Virus record (IMG/VR): IMGVR_UViG_3300010354_000517
Coordinates: 1-26,894 of that record
Reading direction: 5' to 3' (one strand)
From: a virus
DNA length: 26,894 nucleotides
The notes under the pieces were generated by a model, which was not told the origin of the DNA, ran no database searches, and saw only the letters and a list, made by a program, of their open reading frames with translations. The position numbers and the translations under genes were made by a program. Within the stretch, counting starts at the first letter, position 1; the number at the start of each line of letters is the position of its first letter. Shown here piece by piece: positions 21,061 through 26,894 of this stretch.

Positions 21061-21399
21061 GTGCAGACGTACTCGGACGGCGAGCACACATGGGCGGTCG
21101 AAGACCTTTGGCAAGCCGTCGAAGGTCAGACCGCCAAGCGCGTGCCGCTCGCCGACCTCGACGTGGAGGGGCTCCTCGACAGCCACGCATGGGCCGAGGA
21201 AGGTGAACGGCTCACCGTGCGGGAGATTCTCGACCACGCGCGGCGGGTCGAGGAAGCCGACCTCTCCTACCCCATCATCATGACGCCCGATGGCGACATC
21301 GCGGACGGCTACCACCGGGTCATCAAGGCATACCGTCTCGGATACCCCGACATCATGGTCGTCCGACTTCACGCGATGCCCTCACCCATCGAGGCTTAG
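21061..21399 (+). CDS. ParB/Srx-like small protein (112 aa, GTG start)
   Basis: Start at GTG 21061, two bases after the previous stop, judged from homologous content rather than from a ribosome binding site. Residues about 65-100 show YPIIMTPDGDIADGYHRVIKAYRLG, the ParB/sulfiredoxin-fold pattern 'P-I-x-x-x-x-DG-x-I-x-DGxHR', with a conserved Asp/Gly/His/Arg. Such single-domain proteins occur widely in phages, where they may act as CTPases, nucleases or DNA-binding adaptors. Partition seems unlikely because there is no helix-turn-helix domain and no parA nearby. Confidence 0.75.
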   Translation: MQTYSDGEHTWAVEDLWQAVEGQTAKRVPLADLDVEGLLDSHAWAEEGERLTVREILDHARRVEEADLSYPIIMTPDGDIADGYHRVIKAYRLGYPDIMVVRLHAMPSPIEA

Positions 21400-21433
21400 G
21401 GCACTTGTGCGCCGTTAGGGGTAAGGAGTCGTT

Positions 21434-21958
21434 ATGTCCTTCCTCGGCATCGCCGTGCCCCATGAAATCAGTCGGCTGCTCGCTTCCGTGGACGTGCCTG
21501 GCGACCCCAAGCCGACCTCCAGCTACCACGTCACCCTCTTCTACCTGGGTGACGACATACCCGTCGATAAGCTCTCGGACGCACTCTCGCCCATCTACGA
21601 AGTCGTCTCCCGAACCCCGCCCTTCACGGTTGAGACGAGTGAAATCACGAGCTTCCCGCCGAAGCCCGACGGCACGGTTCCGGTCGTGGCCCGTATCGTC
21701 TCGAACGACCTCCTCCGCCTCCGAGCAGAGTTGAAGGGGGCGTTCGATGCGGCGGGCATCGAGTATTCCAAGACGTTCCCGGACTACCGGCCCCACGTCA
21801 CGCTCGCGATGCTACCGGGCGGCGAACGTCCCGCCGACATCCCCATCCGAAAGGTTGAGTGGGGCGTTGGGGAAATCGTACTATGGGGAGGCGACTACGA
21901 GGACGACAAGCTCATCGTGACCTTCCCGCTCGTCCTGAACCCGGAGCCCACAACATGA
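21434..21958 (+). CDS. 2H phosphoesterase / 2'-5' RNA ligase-like (174 aa)
   Basis: Both catalytic HxT motifs of the 2H superfamily are present: YHVTLFYLG (H32, T34) and RPHVTLAML (H122, T124), about 90 residues apart as usual. The start after AAGGAG is firm. Family members join or hydrolyse 2'-5' bonds or open 2',3'-cyclic phosphates, including in tRNA-repair and in cleavage of cyclic or 2'-5' oligonucleotide signals. Location just before a CCA-adding-type gene, with a four-base overlap to the gene between, supports an RNA-repair or anti-defence role. Exact substrate cannot be told from sequence. Confidence 0.8.
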   Translation: MSFLGIAVPHEISRLLASVDVPGDPKPTSSYHVTLFYLGDDIPVDKLSDALSPIYEVVSRTPPFTVETSEITSFPPKPDGTVPVVARIVSNDLLRLRAELKGAFDAAGIEYSKTFPDYRPHVTLAMLPGGERPADIPIRKVEWGVGEIVLWGGDYEDDKLIVTFPLVLNPEPTT

Positions 21959-22305
21959 ACCTCTCCGACTATCAGGCGCTCTACCAGGAGTGCCTTGCCC
22001 GGCAGCACACGCTCGAAGACGTGCTTTCGGGCCGTTGCCTCGTCGGGGTCGAAGGCGACTCGGGTCGTGACCTCGTGCGCGCCAAGCAACTCGGGCTCTT
22101 CACCTGCAACGTGAAGGGTGTGGACATCTTCGCCAAGTGCGAAGCCGACGCCCGACCGCTCATCCACTACCTAGAGCGCGGCGGGGTCTACGGGAGCGTG
22201 GAGTTCAGCCGCTTGCTGGGATACACGGACGAAGAGATTGCCGGGTATGCGCGCCTCCTGGCCCTGCCCGTGAACGCAAAGGTAGCGATTCGTTTTCTCA
22301 GTTAG
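21955..22305 (+). CDS. Hypothetical protein between 2H and CCA genes (116 aa)
   Basis: The ATG at 21955 overlaps the 2H gene stop as ATGA, so I prefer it to the longer frame from 21859. The 116 residues (MNLSDYQALYQECLARQHTL, then DSGRDLVRAKQLGLFTCNVKG, then EFSRLLGYTDEEIAGYARLL) look alpha/beta with a helical C-terminus. I do not recognise a family. Tight coupling to two RNA-processing enzymes makes a related function worth testing. Confidence 0.7.
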   Translation: MNLSDYQALYQECLARQHTLEDVLSGRCLVGVEGDSGRDLVRAKQLGLFTCNVKGVDIFAKCEADARPLIHYLERGGVYGSVEFSRLLGYTDEEIAGYARLLALPVNAKVAIRFLS

Positions 22306-22313
22306 GTAGGACA

Positions 22314-23570
22314 ATGTTCAAGAGCACCGCCGACCAGGACGCCCACGGGCGCTCCATCGCCCTCATGAAGTTCCTTTCGGGGGTCGCCAAGCGCCTCGGG
22401 GTGGCCGAACACGTCTACGTGGTGGGCGGCGCGGTGCGCAACTTCCTCATCGACCAGCCCATCAAGGACATCGACGTGGTGATTGACTCGGTGGCCGCCG
22501 GACACGACTCCGAGTGGTTCGCCCAGCAGGTCGCGAAGGCTATCCCGGCCAAGACGAACCTGACCACGAACAACTACGGGGTCGCCATCCTCTCCATCGA
22601 CCCCTCGTGGGTTCTCGACGGCTACTCGATGGCGGGACCGAAGAACACCGGGGAAACCATCGAGATTGCCAACGCCCGCAAGGAGTCCTACGGCGGCGAG
22701 ACGGGCAAGGGCTACAAGCCGCACCTCGTCGAGCCCGCGACCATCGAGGAAGACCTCGTGCGGCGCGAGTTCACGTTCAACACCCTGCTCTGGCGGCTCT
22801 CGGACCTCGCGGAAGGCCCCGACAAGGCCGAGGTCATCGACATGCTCGGTGGCCGCAAAGACCTCTCGGAAGGGGTCATGCGAACGCCCGTGAACCCCGA
22901 CAAGACGTTCTCGGACGACCCGACCCGGATGCTGCGGGCCATCAAGTTCGTCGCCAAGTACGGCTTCAAGGTGCCGCCCGACATGGCGGCGAGCATCCGC
23001 AAGAACGCTCCGAAGCTCAAGGGGATGCCCTGGGACGCTGTGCGGAAAATCGTCACCGAGGACATCCTCGACGCTCCGAACCCGCGCAAGTCCACCGCCC
23101 TGCTTCAAGACCTCGGGCTCGCCGACGTGCTCCGCGAGATGATGCAGGCGGAGCCGGGCTTCGCGGCAGCGATGGGCCGGAGCCTCTCTGACAAGGAAGC
23201 CCTCCTGCTACTCGACCTCCTCGACCTCGGGTGGGCCATCCGCACGCCCATCGGGTTCCTCGACAAGGCGGGCCAGAAGCGCCTCCGAGGCATCCTGCTC
23301 TCGCTGGATGACGCCGAGGGCAAGGCGTTCGTGGATGCGCTCGTGAAGCCGCCCATCAATCAGCCGAGGCTCTTCGAGGAGTACGGGGTGCCCCCGAAGG
23401 AACGGCAGCAGGTAGCCGGGCTAGCTCGGCAGTTCCTCCTTGACGACCCCACGCTTGCAGGCGATGCGCGCGGATTGGAGGCTCTCGTCGAGCAGGCTCT
23501 CTCTCGACGGATGCCCAAGGTAGCGGCCGAGCGGGTTGTCGCCCGTTTCGTAGCACGAGGTGGACGATGA
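22314..23570 (+). CDS. tRNA CCA-adding / poly(A) polymerase-type nucleotidyltransferase (418 aa)
   Basis: Class II nucleotidyltransferase motifs are in order: YVVGGAVRNFLID (35-47), KDIDVVID with metal-binding D52 and D54, RREFTFNTLLWRL, and FSDDPTRMLRAIKFVAKYGF. The C-terminal 180 residues are helical as in the family. Length is normal for a CCA-adding enzyme (about 400). It adds nucleotides to RNA 3' ends; CCA addition to tRNA is likelier than polyadenylation, but the two cannot be told apart by motif alone. It starts eight bases after the 116-aa gene and overlaps the endolysin gene by four bases, so it is expressed with both. It may repair tRNAs cut or trimmed during infection. Confidence 0.85.
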   Translation: MFKSTADQDAHGRSIALMKFLSGVAKRLGVAEHVYVVGGAVRNFLIDQPIKDIDVVIDSVAAGHDSEWFAQQVAKAIPAKTNLTTNNYGVAILSIDPSWVLDGYSMAGPKNTGETIEIANARKESYGGETGKGYKPHLVEPATIEEDLVRREFTFNTLLWRLSDLAEGPDKAEVIDMLGGRKDLSEGVMRTPVNPDKTFSDDPTRMLRAIKFVAKYGFKVPPDMAASIRKNAPKLKGMPWDAVRKIVTEDILDAPNPRKSTALLQDLGLADVLREMMQAEPGFAAAMGRSLSDKEALLLLDLLDLGWAIRTPIGFLDKAGQKRLRGILLSLDDAEGKAFVDALVKPPINQPRLFEEYGVPPKERQQVAGLARQFLLDDPTLAGDARGLEALVEQALSRRMPKVAAERVVARFVARGGR

Positions 23571-24349
23571 AGACGCTGCGCAAAGGTGACCAGGGCATTT
23601 CCGTTGTTTCGTGGGAGACGTTCCTGACCGGCCAGGGGTTCTACCGGGTCGTCGTGGACGGGAAGTTCGACGACGACACCTACCAGGCGACCATCGGGTT
23701 CCAGAAGGCCAACGGGCTCACGGCCGATGGCGTCGTTGGCCCGAAGACCTACGGGGTCGCGCTCGGGCTCGGGTTCCCCGGCGTCGAGGATTCGAGCACG
23801 GAAGTCGTTGGCCCGAACTGGCCGCCCCGTCCTGACCTCAAGCCGGTCAACCAAGCGCGGCGGGAGGAGCTATTCGGGAAGTTCGCGTACGTCCCTGCCC
23901 CGACAGAGGCGAACCCCGAAGCCATCACCATCACGGACGGGTGGGCAGCCGCCAACATCGTGACCGTCGAGGTGCCCCAACTCGTCGGGGTAGCGGGCGC
24001 TCCGAAGGGTGGCCGGGTGAGCTTCCACAAGGCAGCGGCCCCGCAGCTTCAGGCGCTCTTCGCGGCCTGGGAGGCAGCGGGCCTTCTGCCGCTCGTTCTC
24101 TCGTGGGCCGGAACCTGGGTACCGCGATTCGTCCGTGGCTCGCGGACGAACCTCTCGAACCACGCATGGGGGACGGCGTTCGACATCAACGTCCCGTGGA
24201 ACGGGCTCGGTGCGACCCCGGCGCTCGTCGGGGCTCGGGGTAGTGTCCGCAAGCTCGTGCCCCTCGCGAACGAGCATGGCTTCTACTGGGGCGGGCACTT
24301 TGGCGGTCGGCCGGACGGTATGCACTTCGAGGTCGCCGCGTTGGTGTAA
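23567..24349 (+). CDS. Peptidoglycan-binding M15 endolysin (260 aa)
   Basis: Residues 4-66 are a peptidoglycan-binding-1 domain (LRKGDQGISVVSWETFL, then DGKFDDDTYQATIGFQKANG, then DGVVGPKTYG). The catalytic domain is M15/VanY type: SNHAWGTAFDIN supplies H199 and D206, and DGMHFEV supplies H253 with E255. The family cleaves L-Ala-D-Glu or D-Ala-D-Ala peptide bonds in the wall. No signal peptide or membrane span is present, so a holin would be needed; none is recognised nearby. The ATG overlaps the nucleotidyltransferase stop by ATGA. With the SLT enzyme at 12913, the window has two distinct wall hydrolases. Confidence 0.9.
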   Translation: MKTLRKGDQGISVVSWETFLTGQGFYRVVVDGKFDDDTYQATIGFQKANGLTADGVVGPKTYGVALGLGFPGVEDSSTEVVGPNWPPRPDLKPVNQARREELFGKFAYVPAPTEANPEAITITDGWAAANIVTVEVPQLVGVAGAPKGGRVSFHKAAAPQLQALFAAWEAAGLLPLVLSWAGTWVPRFVRGSRTNLSNHAWGTAFDINVPWNGLGATPALVGARGSVRKLVPLANEHGFYWGGHFGGRPDGMHFEVAALV

Positions 24350-24350
24350 G
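24343..24350 (+). promoter_or_regulatory. GGTGTAAG element overlapping the endolysin stop
   Basis: GGTGTAAG includes the TAA stop of the endolysin gene. It is followed by AAAGCGGGC and the ATG at 24360. The sequence to the ATG is almost identical to that before the GT51 gene at 10176. Confidence 0.5.
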
Positions 24351-24359
24351 AAAGCGGGC

Positions 24360-24887
24360 ATGGCCCGCAAGTACCGGCTCACCCTCACCGAAGACCACCT
24401 TCACGCGCTGCTCATGGCGACCGAGTTCCACGAGCGGATTGCGATGGGGCAGTTCCGGGAAATCCTCGAAGTCGCGGACCCCGGCTTCAAGCTCCCCCAA
24501 GAGAACCGTGAGATGGCCGAGCAGATGCTCACCATCGCGCGCCGGTACCTCATGCCTGCACTTGCGACCGACAACTCCTACTGGGGCATCCGGTCGCGAG
24601 AGGTCCGCGACGAGAACCGCGTGATGTACGACATCCTCCAGGTCGTCCGGCACCGGCTCGCGTGGGACCGCCACCCCGAAGGCGGGATGACCATCAACTT
24701 CGACAGGCCGTGGAGGTCGAGCGAGAAACTCGACCTCATCGAAATCGAGCTTCTGCCCGGTCAGGAGTCGTCCGAAGAGAGCTTGGCCCAGTCGGCTTCG
24801 CGCTCGACGACCTCGGGGACACGCTCGAAAGCGGGGTCGAAGTCCGGCAAGGGCACCCGGAAGACCGCTCCCAAGAGCGCGAAGTGA
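24360..24887 (+). CDS. Conserved phage protein with basic tail (175 aa)
   Basis: The ATG is at 24360, ten bases after the endolysin stop. Residues 1-110 (MARKYRLTLTEDHLHALLMA, then ARRYLMPAL, then YDILQVVRHRLAWDRHPEGG) match an unnamed phage family I recall, with 'LTExQLxxLxxAxExxxRixxGQ' and 'DixQVIRHxLA'. It is helical and not an enzyme by visible motif. The last 40 residues are Ser/Thr/Lys-rich (TRSKAGSKSGKGTRKTAP) and disordered. These last 127 bases overlap an opposite-strand gene, so the tail's composition is constrained by a second frame. Confidence 0.75.
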   Translation: MARKYRLTLTEDHLHALLMATEFHERIAMGQFREILEVADPGFKLPQENREMAEQMLTIARRYLMPALATDNSYWGIRSREVRDENRVMYDILQVVRHRLAWDRHPEGGMTINFDRPWRSSEKLDLIEIELLPGQESSEESLAQSASRSTTSGTRSKAGSKSGKGTRKTAPKSAK

Positions 24888-25246
24888 GACTGGTGCGCCC
24901 ACTCGGTTGTGTCCTGCTGCACCTCTAGCCACCAACCGTTGCCGCCCTCGTGTTGGAGCGTCAGGGAGTAGCTCCCGCGCGTCAGGTCGGTGCCGTCGGT
25001 CTGCGCGGTGTGAATCCAGAACGTCGTCTCGGTACCCGTCAGGTGCCTGCGCCCGACGACAAGCTCGAAGACCCTGAAGGGCTCGAAGGACTCGTCTTCG
25101 ACGGGCTGCAACATCAGAGACGAGAAGCCATCGCCGACCGCGATGAACCCCTCGTAGTCCGGGTGGTCAGCGATGCGGAGCACGAGGGTACGCGGCTCCT
25201 CATGGGGTAGCGCCACGATGGCCCCCTCCGTGAAGTCGATAAGCAT
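24761..25246 (-). CDS. Hypothetical protein (161 aa) overlapping its neighbour
   Basis: ATG 25246 (MLIDFTEGAIVALPHEEPR) is preferred over the upstream start at 25357, which lies inside the preceding gene. The protein is beta-rich with several Trp (TTFWIHTAQTDG, then GGNGWWLEVQQDTTEWAHQ) and may be a small beta-barrel. No family is recognised. It follows the DUF2325-like gene by five bases, so it is co-transcribed leftward. Its C-terminal 42 codons overlap the rightward 175-aa gene; both reading frames look protein-like, and both may be real. Confidence 0.65.
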   Translation of the reverse strand: MLIDFTEGAIVALPHEEPRTLVLRIADHPDYEGFIAVGDGFSSLMLQPVEDESFEPFRVFELVVGRRHLTGTETTFWIHTAQTDGTDLTRGSYSLTLQHEGGNGWWLEVQQDTTEWAHQSHFALLGAVFRVPLPDFDPAFERVPEVVEREADWAKLSSDDS

Positions 25247-25251
25247 CCTAC

Positions 25252-26046
25252 TCAGGAGGGGCGAAAGAACGATCCTTGGCTGGGGCTGGTCTTTCGGTCG
25301 AGTTCCTGGAGCGCGGTCGTGATGGTGCCAACTCCGGCGCGGGCACCATAGGCCCACGGGACACGCGAAGCGTTGCAGGCTTCGACCATTGGAACCGTCG
25401 CCTTGTGGGGCAGGAACGCTTCAAGCAGGATGACAGCCCCCACGCTACGCTTGCGGATGCGACGAAGCGCGTTCTCGGTCGAGCGCGGAGAACCAGAGTC
25501 GATTTCAAGCCATTCGACGGTGAGGTCGAACTTCCGGTGGAGCAGGTCTACCTTCTCGTTGATGGCGATGCCGCCGACGAGCGCGACGGGCCTATCCGCT
25601 AGGGCTCGGCGGAGGTTGTCGAGCGCGATGACCTCCGTCGGGGCTTCCAGGATGACGCGCGGAGCGAGTTGGACAACGGGTGGCGGAAGGGTGAGGACTT
25701 CAGGCTCGGCCACCTCGACGACCTCATTCGGTCGAGGTGGCTCCACGAAAGGGTCGGGCTCTCCTAGCTGCCCGAGCAAGGCGCGGAGCGATGACTTCAG
25801 CTTGCCCTCAATGTCGGGGCAGGGGTCTGTGAAGCCGGGGGTCTTCTCGCCGACGCTCGCGAGCATGGCCGCGAGTGTTCGATGGCGTACCTCGGCGCGG
25901 ACTCGACTCTCGAACTCGTCGAGGAACCCGCGTAGGGACTCGACCTCGCAGAGGTGCAGGGCCGTCTCTTCCTCGATACGCCGTTCCAGCGCGCCCTGTA
26001 GCAGGGCCGCAACCGGGTCGGACGACTCGACCTTGTTCGTGCTCAT
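25252..26046 (-). CDS. DUF2325-like C-terminal domain protein (264 aa)
   Basis: I chose ATG 26046 (MSTNKVESSDPVAALL) for its GAGGAG site. ATG 26199 would add 51 Pro-rich residues and lies eight bases after a GGTGTAAG element, so it is a real alternative. The N-terminal 100 residues are helical and charged. The C-terminal 110 contain RPVALVGGIAINEKVDLLHR, then AVILLEAFLPHKATVPMVEACNASRVPWAYG and a final VGTITTALQEL. This is the order of strands and 'GG', 'H', 'C', 'P' landmarks of DUF2325 domains, an unknown Rossmann-like fold. The match is moderate. Function is unknown. Confidence 0.6.
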   Translation of the reverse strand: MSTNKVESSDPVAALLQGALERRIEEETALHLCEVESLRGFLDEFESRVRAEVRHRTLAAMLASVGEKTPGFTDPCPDIEGKLKSSLRALLGQLGEPDPFVEPPRPNEVVEVAEPEVLTLPPPVVQLAPRVILEAPTEVIALDNLRRALADRPVALVGGIAINEKVDLLHRKFDLTVEWLEIDSGSPRSTENALRRIRKRSVGAVILLEAFLPHKATVPMVEACNASRVPWAYGARAGVGTITTALQELDRKTSPSQGSFFRPS

Positions 26047-26207
26047 GGGAGGCTCCTCGATGGGTAGCGCGAGCGTGGGGGGTGGGATGGAAACCGGGAC
26101 CGCCCGAGGTTGGTGTAGGAGGGTGGGCGGCGCGTAGGTCGCGCCACCCAGTTGCGCCAGAAGGGCACAGGGCGACACGGGGGGATGGGCAAATCCCATG
26201 AGCCCTT

Positions 26208-26227
26208 CTTACACCGGCTGGTGTAGA
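26208..26227. promoter_or_regulatory. Back-to-back GGTGTARR elements, second divergent site
   Basis: GGTGTAAG on the minus strand (26208-26215) faces left, eight bases before ATG 26199. GGTGTAGA on the plus strand (26220-26227) faces right, 15 bases before ATG 26243. Only four bases separate them. The site mirrors 13928-13948. Confidence 0.55.
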
Positions 26228-26242
26228 AACCTGGGGCGAACC

Positions 26243-26536
26243 ATGCCGAAGACCAAGAAGACTGACCTCCAGGTGCTCCGCGCGCTGCTCTCGATGCCGC
26301 CCGGCAAGCTAACCGCCTCCGAGCAGACGAGCTTCCAGGCGATGTACGACCAAGTGGCGACGGGCCGTCAACTTAGCCTAAGCCAAAAACAACGAATGTG
26401 GGCCGACTCGGTGTATGACAGGCACGACCTCGACAAGGAGCGCCCCCCGGCGCGTCCGGTTGCGGTCAAGGACAAGAGCCTGGTTGGGGGTCTGGACTCG
26501 ATGCCGAAGCCGCTCAAGCCGCCGGGACGCAAGTAG
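26243..26536 (+). CDS. Small conserved phage protein (97 aa)
   Basis: ATG 26243 (MPKTKKTDLQVLRALLS) rather than the ORF start at 26198, which lies inside the divergent promoter region. The middle, LSLSQKQRMWADSVYDRHDL, resembles a phage protein family with 'LSxxQRxWVDxxYxRL' and no known function. N- and C-termini are basic, ending PLKPPGRK. It may bind nucleic acid. Five bases separate it from the next gene start region, so an operon is likely. Confidence 0.65.
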   Translation: MPKTKKTDLQVLRALLSMPPGKLTASEQTSFQAMYDQVATGRQLSLSQKQRMWADSVYDRHDLDKERPPARPVAVKDKSLVGGLDSMPKPLKPPGRK

Positions 26537-26547
26537 AGGAGATGAAG

Positions 26548-26894
26548 ATGCGGATTTACCACGTCACCCTGACCCGCGAGATGAACTGCACCATCGCGGC
26601 CGAGAACGAGGCCGAACTCCAGAAGGCGCTGGCGGACGCGAGCTACGACTTCGACGACTGGAACCCGCCCGACTGGGAGTGGACGGTGTTCGACCCCCTC
26701 AAGGCCATCAAGAAGCCCGAAGACCTCGAACGACTGCCCAAGTGGCAGGAGAAGCCCGACATGGGGGTGGACGACCGGGGCGAAATCCAAGCCTTCTCGG
26801 ACCTCGACGGAGCCGCCACGATGGAGAAAATCGAGGCAACCGTGCGCGAGGTCAAGCTGATGGTCGGGATGAGCGACCGTCAGGGCAAGCTGCC
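26548..26894 (+). CDS. Hypothetical protein, cut by the window end
   Basis: ATG 26548 (MRIYHVTLTREMNCTIAAEN) has AGAGGAG with six-base spacing; ATG 26542 sits too close to it. At least 115 residues are encoded and no stop occurs before the window ends. The start 'V-T-L-T-R-E-M-x-x-x-I-x-A-E-N-E-A-E' looks like a short beta strand with a following helix, as in other small phage proteins. No family is recognised. Acidic residues dominate (YDFDDWNPPDWEW). Confidence 0.7.
   Translation, partial: MRIYHVTLTREMNCTIAAENEAELQKALADASYDFDDWNPPDWEWTVFDPLKAIKKPEDLERLPKWQEKPDMGVDDRGEIQAFSDLDGAATMEKIEATVREVKLMVGMSDRQGKL

Noticed and set aside
21061-21399. Plasmid-style partition gene (ParB)
   Set aside because: Only the short ParB/Srx core is present, with no DNA-binding or dimerisation domain and no ParA partner; stand-alone small ParB-like proteins are common in phages.
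26112-26119. Further GGTGTAGG copy on the plus strand
   Set aside because: It is inside or just before the leftward gene with no plus-strand start codon at a suitable distance, so it is probably a chance match.

Overview
The window is a GC-rich, densely packed stretch of what looks like a large tailed-phage (Caudoviricetes) genome. Genes are short, tightly abutted and often overlap by ATGA. They lie in several strand-switching blocks. Typical phage families are present: a DUF932-type protein, tail-fibre proteins with GDLxGxYPNPxV repeats, a dNMP kinase, a ParB-like small protein, CxxCxGxG zinc proteins and two peptidoglycan-cleaving enzymes. No ribosomal, tRNA or clear chromosomal housekeeping operon is seen. 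The host is inferred to be a high-GC diderm. An inner-membrane-anchored GT51 peptidoglycan glycosyltransferase with a large non-catalytic periplasmic region resembles proteins of Myxococcota and relatives, so a myxobacterial or related host is plausible but not proven.

Layout. 1-1911 (+): the end of a DUF932-like gene, then small unknown genes, the last one extremely acidic; a strong hairpin closes this unit. 1969-7506 (-): a structural operon, read from the right, with a YPNP-repeat tail fibre, a 410-aa fibre or receptor-binding-type protein, a 148-aa fibre-associated protein, a 727-aa glycine-rich solenoid-like protein containing an internal duplication of about 195 residues, and two small proteins. 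7589-12482 (+): a 767-aa VWA-domain protein, a non-coding interval that looks like a small structured RNA with its own promoter and terminator, the membrane GT51 enzyme, and a dNMP kinase overlapping it by 4 bases. 12503-13689 (-): a low-complexity protein and an SLT-type lytic transglycosylase. 13690-13959: a regulatory region with an extended -10 promoter, a perfect 19-bp palindrome and back-to-back GGTGTAAR elements. 13960-17177 (+): five genes including a zinc-ribbon (DUF3268-like) protein and a possible degenerate ATPase. 17149-20305 (-): small genes, zinc proteins, aspartate carbamoyltransferase (pyrB) and more small genes. 20333-24887 (+): a conserved phage protein with a Cys-rich tail, a ParB-like protein, a 2H phosphoesterase (2'-5' RNA ligase type), an unknown, a CCA-adding-type nucleotidyltransferase and an M15 endolysin. 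24761-26046 (-): two genes. 26243-end (+): two genes, the last cut by the window edge.

Two recurring upstream elements stand out. Type 1 (four copies) is TTGGTA, exactly 17 bases, GTAGAG or GTAGGA, then exactly 5 bases and an ATG. Type 2 (seven clear or near copies, plus weaker variants) is GGTGTAAR, mostly 8-9 bases before an ATG. Both have the geometry of promoters whose transcripts begin at or near the start codon. That reading is inference.

The most distinctive biology is a phage carrying both a peptidoglycan synthase and peptidoglycan hydrolases, a complete-looking pyrB, a probable RNA-repair pair (2H phosphoesterase plus CCA-type nucleotidyltransferase), and a candidate new small RNA.
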